The notes beneath the pieces are model-generated. The model saw only the letters and a list, made by a program, of their open reading frames with translations, made no database searches and was not told the DNA's origin. The position numbers and the translations under genes are program-made. A stretch of 64,000 nt of DNA, taken from positions 1-64,000 of the forward strand of contig CAWBCI010000070.1 of assembly GCA_963787195.1 (NCBI GenBank), in the 5' to 3' direction. Numbering within the stretch: the first letter of the stretch is position 1; the number at the start of each line of letters is the position of its first letter. Of this stretch, positions 60,521 to 64,000 are shown piece by piece. This DNA comes from CAWBCI01 sp963787195 (GTDB lineage Bacteria > Bacteroidota > Bacteroidia > Bacteroidales > JAGOPY01).

Positions 60521-61486
60521 ATGGATAGATTATCAAGGATAAATTCACTGGATTACAATGCTTTAATGAAACCACTGGAGGAATTGCATTCCTGCCGGAT
60601 CTGTCCGCGGAACTGCTATGCCGACCGATTTGGGAAGCAGAGGGGATATTGTAAAGCGGGAGCGGGTTTCAGCATTTCATCCATTTGTATTCATAAAGGA
60701 GAAGAACCTGTCATTTCAGGTGAAAAGGGGATCTGTAATATATTCTTTACAAATTGTAACCTGCAATGCATCTATTGCCAGAATTTTCAGATAAGCTGTA
60801 ACCTGAATGATTACAGTGAATGGGATATGGATTTGAAGGAAGTTCTTATAAAGGTGACTGAAATTTTGGATAGCGGGATCAATATCGTAGGTTTTGTTTC
60901 ACCATCCCATTTTGTTCCCCAGGTAAAAGTCATCATTGAAGCATTGAAGTCTCTAGGTTATAGTCCTGTCTTTGTATATAATACTAATGGATACGACAGG
61001 CCCGAAACGATCCGGGGCCTGGAAGAATATATTGATATCTACCTTCCCGATATAAAATACTCTGATCCCGTCCTTTCTAAAAAATATTCAGATGCTCCTG
61101 ATTATCCTTTAGTTGCGATGGAGGCCCTGAAAGAAATGTACCGGCAAAAAGGTACGGCACTGCCGATTGATAGTTATGGATATGCAAAAAGCGGCATCAT
61201 CATACGGCATCTTATCCTGCCCGGGCAGATTGATAACAGTATGGAAGTACTCCGAAATATTGCCCGGGAGCTTTCGGTCGACCTGCATATTTCGCTGATG
61301 TCGCAATATTACCCGACCGAAAATGTTATAGGTGACAAGTTCCTGGGGCGCTCCATCAGAATGAGGGAGTACAATAAAGTTGCAGATGTAATGGAAGAAC
61401 TTGGATTTGAAAACGGATGGTTACAGGAGCCTGATAGTCAGGAAAATTACCGCCCCGATTTTAATCAGAACAAGCCTTTTGAGTGA
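60521..61486 (+). CDS. PflX/AmmeMemoRadiSam-like radical SAM protein
   Basis: Related to pyruvate formate-lyase-activating enzymes. The [4Fe-4S]/SAM motif CxxxCxxC is CNLQCIYC (in FTNCNLQCIYCQNFQISCNL), and the N-terminal half has additional cysteines (CRICPRNCYADRFGKQRGYC), as in the COG1313 group. YNTNGYDRPETIRGLEEYID and YLPDIKYSDPVLSKKYS are conserved family segments. The substrate is unknown; a glycyl-radical-enzyme partner is not nearby. The 321-residue length is normal. Confidence 0.9.
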   Translation: MDRLSRINSLDYNALMKPLEELHSCRICPRNCYADRFGKQRGYCKAGAGFSISSICIHKGEEPVISGEKGICNIFFTNCNLQCIYCQNFQISCNLNDYSEWDMDLKEVLIKVTEILDSGINIVGFVSPSHFVPQVKVIIEALKSLGYSPVFVYNTNGYDRPETIRGLEEYIDIYLPDIKYSDPVLSKKYSDAPDYPLVAMEALKEMYRQKGTALPIDSYGYAKSGIIIRHLILPGQIDNSMEVLRNIARELSVDLHISLMSQYYPTENVIGDKFLGRSIRMREYNKVADVMEELGFENGWLQEPDSQENYRPDFNQNKPFE

Positions 61487-61531
61487 TAGGAATACTATAT
61501 TCCTTACCCATCTTCAAACCAAAAAGACAGA

Positions 61532-62221
61532 TTATTTAGCCTTTTGAACTGACATGAGTTCAACCTGGAAAATGAGTGCTTCATTCGGTCCGATAACTCC
61601 ACCGGCACCTTTATCCCCATAAGCCAGGTCGGCCGGAATATAGAGTATCCATATGGAACCCGGTTTCATGAGTTGAAGAGCTTCAGTCCAACCAGGAATT
61701 ACCTGGTTTACTGCAAAGGTAGCCGGTTTGCCTCTTTCAACAGAACTGTCGAACATTGTTCCGTCAATGAGGGTGCCTGTATAGTTAACAGTCACAGTAT
61801 CACTGGCAGAAGGGGGTGTACCTTCACCTTTCTGTAATATTTTATATTGTAAACCACTGGCTAAGGTGACAACACCTTCTTTAGTCTTGTTCTCATCCAG
61901 GAATTTGGCGCATTTCTGTTGGTTATCTTGAGCTTCCTGTGTCATTTGCTGGTCGAAGTATTTTTGGATGAAAAGGTTGGCATCTTCGATAGCTATTTGA
62001 GAATCAGCTTTATTGAATCCGTCCTTTAAACCCTGCATAAATATTTCCATGTTAAGATCTTTAACTTTTTGCATTTGCAGGTTATTTCCTATGAGGAGGC
62101 CGAAACTATAAGATAGTGAATCAGGTTGATTAGTCAATTTTCCTTTTGAATTATCTTGTGCGTATGCACTAATGGTAGTCAGTATTAGCGTGACCAATAA
62201 AAATGAGAGTGTCTTTTTCAT
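61532..62221 (-). CDS. Exported FKBP-type peptidyl-prolyl isomerase (FkpA/Mip-like)
   Basis: Periplasmic or outer-membrane prolyl isomerase. A signal peptide (residues 1-21) is followed by an FKBP_N dimerisation domain (SLSYSFGLLIGNNLQMQKVK, ANLFIQKYFDQQMTQEAQDN) and the catalytic FKBP domain (LQYKILQKGEGTPPSASDTV, NYTGTLIDGTMFDSSVERGK, VIPGWTEALQLMKPGSIWIL, IPADLAYGDKGAG). The 229-residue length is typical. It helps fold outer-membrane proteins. It is followed after about 50 bp by the radical SAM gene, convergently. Confidence 0.94.
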   Translation of the reverse strand: MKKTLSFLLVTLILTTISAYAQDNSKGKLTNQPDSLSYSFGLLIGNNLQMQKVKDLNMEIFMQGLKDGFNKADSQIAIEDANLFIQKYFDQQMTQEAQDNQQKCAKFLDENKTKEGVVTLASGLQYKILQKGEGTPPSASDTVTVNYTGTLIDGTMFDSSVERGKPATFAVNQVIPGWTEALQLMKPGSIWILYIPADLAYGDKGAGGVIGPNEALIFQVELMSVQKAK

Positions 62222-62243
62222 TATGTGATTATTAATTTGCGCG

Positions 62244-62251
62244 CAAAGGTA
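62244..62251 (-). promoter_or_regulatory. Predicted -7 element of the FKBP_N gene
   Basis: TACCTTTG on the minus strand, 22 bases before the ATG. It lies in the short gap after the DMT permease stop, so the isomerase probably has its own promoter. Confidence 0.4.
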
Positions 62252-62267
62252 TAATATTATTTCAGAA

Positions 62268-63182
62268 TTATTTGTAAAAAATCTCCTGCCCGCCGAGGTC
62301 TCTTATTTTCTTTTTGCTGACCAGGTAAACTCCAATAACGATGAGCAGGGAAGCTATAATATTTATCAAAGTAATTTTGTCTTTACCGAGCATGACTGAA
62401 AAAATCGATGAAAGCAGGGGCTGAAGGTAAATGTAAATACCTGTAACTGTCGGGCTCACAGTTTTTAAGGCATAGGTATTCAAGAGGTAAGCCAGGACAG
62501 TGGATGCAAGTACCACGTAAATTACAGATGCCCAGATCTGCCCAGGGACCATGCTGAAGTCTGAATGGGAGAATTTATTATAAGTGATTGGAAGAGTGAT
62601 CAGAAATCCAAAAAGGAATATCCATTTGATGACGGTTATAGGATCATATTTTTCCATCATGGGCTTTACGAGTACAAGATAAAATCCATATGAAGCAGCG
62701 TTTATGAATATCAAAACATTTCCGCTAAATGTTTCTGACTGGAATGATATTTTACCCTCACTGAGTATAACAAGTATAGCGCCGCTGGCACCAAGTATGA
62801 TCCCGGCCAGTTTTATCCAGGTGATTTTTTCTTTAATGATAAAATGAGCAAAAACAAGTACCAGGATTGGAATCACCGTGATAATGATGGACGCGTTGAT
62901 AGGTGTGGTCAGGTTTAAGCCTTCAAAGAAGAGTACCTGGTTAAGGGCGACTCCGAAAAATGCACAGATAAAGAGTTTGATATAATCCCTTTTATCGATC
63001 TTTTGTCGCGGAAAAAGAAATTGCAGGCCCCAAAGTATGGCAGTAGCCCCGGCCAGTCTGATAAAAATGATGGCACGCGGACTCAGATAATCAGGCATTA
63101 TGCCTTTGGCTATCACATAATTCAGCCCGTAAATGACATTGGCCCCGATGATGGCTATATGGGCCTTTAGCAGTCTGCTCAA
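62268..63182 (-). CDS. EamA/DMT-family permease
   Basis: A ten-helix drug/metabolite transporter with two EamA repeats (IIGANVIYGLNYVIAKGIMP; ITWIKLAGIILGASGAILVI; VSPTVTGIYIYLQPLLSSIF; LGKDKITLINIIASLLIVIG). The substrate is unknown. The start is probably TTG at 63182: it yields MSRLLKAHIAIIGANVIYGL, which matches related proteins, and no in-frame ATG lies before the first helix. It sits 10 bp after the deaminase stop, so they form an operon. Confidence 0.88.
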   Translation of the reverse strand: MSRLLKAHIAIIGANVIYGLNYVIAKGIMPDYLSPRAIIFIRLAGATAILWGLQFLFPRQKIDKRDYIKLFICAFFGVALNQVLFFEGLNLTTPINASIIITVIPILVLVFAHFIIKEKITWIKLAGIILGASGAILVILSEGKISFQSETFSGNVLIFINAASYGFYLVLVKPMMEKYDPITVIKWIFLFGFLITLPITYNKFSHSDFSMVPGQIWASVIYVVLASTVLAYLLNTYALKTVSPTVTGIYIYLQPLLSSIFSVMLGKDKITLINIIASLLIVIGVYLVSKKKIRDLGGQEIFYK

Positions 63183-63192
63183 GAAATCAGAA

Positions 63193-63669
63193 TTAATATT
63201 TAATGCCCAGGTCGAGTTCTATCCATTGGTCAAAGAGTGAAGATGCTTCTTCCTGCATGATCTGCTCGGTAGGTATCTTTCTGTCATTCGTTTCTGCAGC
63301 CAGTTCCTTATAAATGAAATCATCATCAAATCCGGCCCTGCCCGCATCATGGCGGCTGGCGGCATAATAAAGTTTATCAGGTCTTGCCCAGTAGATAGCG
63401 CCAAGACACATCGGACAGGGTTCACAACTACTATATATTTCACAGCCGTTTAACTGAAAACTTCCCAATATTTCGCAGGCCCTCCGGATAGCCACTATCT
63501 CGGCATGGGCAGTCGGGTCATTGGAATGAAGTACTTCGTTAAAGCCGGTGGCAATGATCTTTCCGTCTTTGACAACAACGGCCCCGAAGGGGCCCCCGTT
63601 TTTCATTTTAATATTCTGTGAAGCCAACCGGATGGCCTCACTCATAAAGATTTTCTGTTTTTCATTCAT
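63193..63669 (-). CDS. Nucleoside deaminase family protein (guanine deaminase-like)
   Basis: Zinc-dependent cytidine-deaminase-fold enzyme. The zinc/proton-shuttle motif HAE is in DPTAHAEIVAIRRAC, and the second zinc motif PCxxC in SSCEPCPMCLGAIYWARPDK. The N-terminal MSEAIRLASQNIKMKNGGPF and GAVVVKDGKIIATGFNEVLH are characteristic of the GuaD/TadA group, and the C-terminus (FDQWIELDLGIKY) favours guanine deaminase over the tRNA enzyme TadA. The 158-residue length is normal. It leads the operon with the DMT permease, which could export or import purines. Confidence 0.88.
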   Translation of the reverse strand: MNEKQKIFMSEAIRLASQNIKMKNGGPFGAVVVKDGKIIATGFNEVLHSNDPTAHAEIVAIRRACEILGSFQLNGCEIYSSCEPCPMCLGAIYWARPDKLYYAASRHDAGRAGFDDDFIYKELAAETNDRKIPTEQIMQEEASSLFDQWIELDLGIKY

Positions 63670-63690
63670 CCCGGTAAAATTTTTACGAAA

Positions 63691-64000
63691 TTACCATTTC
63701 TCCCGGATAGTGGGATAAGAAATTGCTGTGGATAACATAGAAAGGAATTTTTTCCTTGGAACAGTCACTGCCCCAAGACTTTTCAGATGCTGAGTATTCT
63801 GCTGGGCATCTATAAAATGAAATTCCTTCTTCTTCAGCCTTTCAACCAGGGCAGCAAGTGCAATCTTTGAGGCATCTTTCTCCTTGTGAAACATTGACTC
63901 ACCAAAAAAAGCTTTACCCATTGCAAGCCCATAAAGACCTCCACTTAACAAGCCATTCATAAATACTTCCACTGAATGGGCTATCCCCAGCTCATGCAAT
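63691..64000 (-). CDS. aat: Leucyl/phenylalanyl-tRNA-protein transferase, C-terminal part (runs off the window)
   Basis: Aat adds Leu or Phe from aminoacyl-tRNA to N-terminal basic residues, marking proteins for ClpAP degradation (N-degron pathway). The visible 102 residues include MHELGIAHSVEVFMNGLLSG, GLYGLAMGKAFFGESMFHKE, FHFIDAQQNTQHLKSLGAVT and VPRKKFLSML, all conserved in the C-terminal half of the enzyme. The N-terminal half lies beyond position 64000; the apparent ATG at 63999 is internal. Confidence 0.92.
   Translation of the reverse strand, partial: LHELGIAHSVEVFMNGLLSGGLYGLAMGKAFFGESMFHKEKDASKIALAALVERLKKKEFHFIDAQQNTQHLKSLGAVTVPRKKFLSMLSTAISYPTIREKW

Noticed and set aside
1..64000. 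tRNA and rRNA genes
   Set aside because: No segment with a T-loop GTTCGA-type motif and cloverleaf arms was found; GGTTCGATT near 56139 lies within a coding region.

Overview
The window looks like chromosomal DNA of a Bacteroidota (Bacteroidales/Marinilabiliales-like) bacterium, probably free-living and possibly from a draft or metagenomic assembly. The signs are a type IX secretion (T9SS) C-terminal sorting domain on the FG-GAP protein at 48434-50128, many lipoprotein and Sec signal peptides, a SusC-style carboxypeptidase-D-like N-terminus on the TonB-dependent receptor, a long-form NusB, DUF5916, DUF3078 and DUF2007 proteins, few Shine-Dalgarno sites, and repeated promoter boxes of the Bacteroidota type (TTTG, about 19 bp, TAnnTTTG). 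I found no rRNA, tRNA, CRISPR array, transposase, integrase or phage gene.

Layout. 0.4-9.4 kb: nusB, gcvT, an outer-membrane-like protein, comB, an M49 peptidase lipoprotein, a diheme cytochrome c, a HAD hydrolase, an orphan GroES and a thioredoxin-like/glutaredoxin fusion. 9.6-20.2 kb: a DUF5916 protein broken by one frameshift, a macro-domain hydrolase, NfeD, an inositol-phosphatase-family enzyme, lgt, a P3A-type proton ATPase and a DEAD-box helicase. 20.2-24.2 kb: a compact nickel module on the minus strand (NikR, TonB-dependent receptor, periplasmic FmdE-family protein, UreH/NiCoT-like permease), with a predicted promoter and dyad operator before nikR and truA divergent from it. 25.4-32.2 kb: one very large secreted multidomain protein that I can reconstruct only by assuming about six single-base frameshifts. 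32.4-41 kb: a transglutaminase-like protein, an NTF2-like protein, two glycosyltransferases of a lipid-linked sugar system, a repeat-rich spacer, a split transketolase, a sirtuin and a DUF3078 protein. 41.5-60.5 kb: an S9 peptidase, three large secreted glycosidase-like proteins, a chagasin-like lipoprotein, a GNAT acetyltransferase, a DMT permease, the T9SS-exported FG-GAP protein, a patatin, mgsA, an FKBP and an RRM protein. 60.5-64 kb: a PflX-like radical SAM protein, an FKBP_N isomerase, another DMT permease, a nucleoside deaminase and the 3' part of aat, which runs off the window.

Most of the window is ordinary chromosome with short operons. The parts that repay a second look are the nickel module with its operator, two intergenic stretches that fold into nested helices (6481-6569 and 56746-56870), a MITE-like element with 11-bp terminal inverted repeats (36967-37185), several heptamer or octamer tandem arrays, a Fur-like 7-1-7 box at the sirtuin promoter, and a glycosidase-like protein fused to a formylglycine-generating-enzyme-type domain. 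No tool was run. Family names rest on recognised motifs and overall sequence character, and promoter, operator and RNA-structure calls are by-eye predictions.
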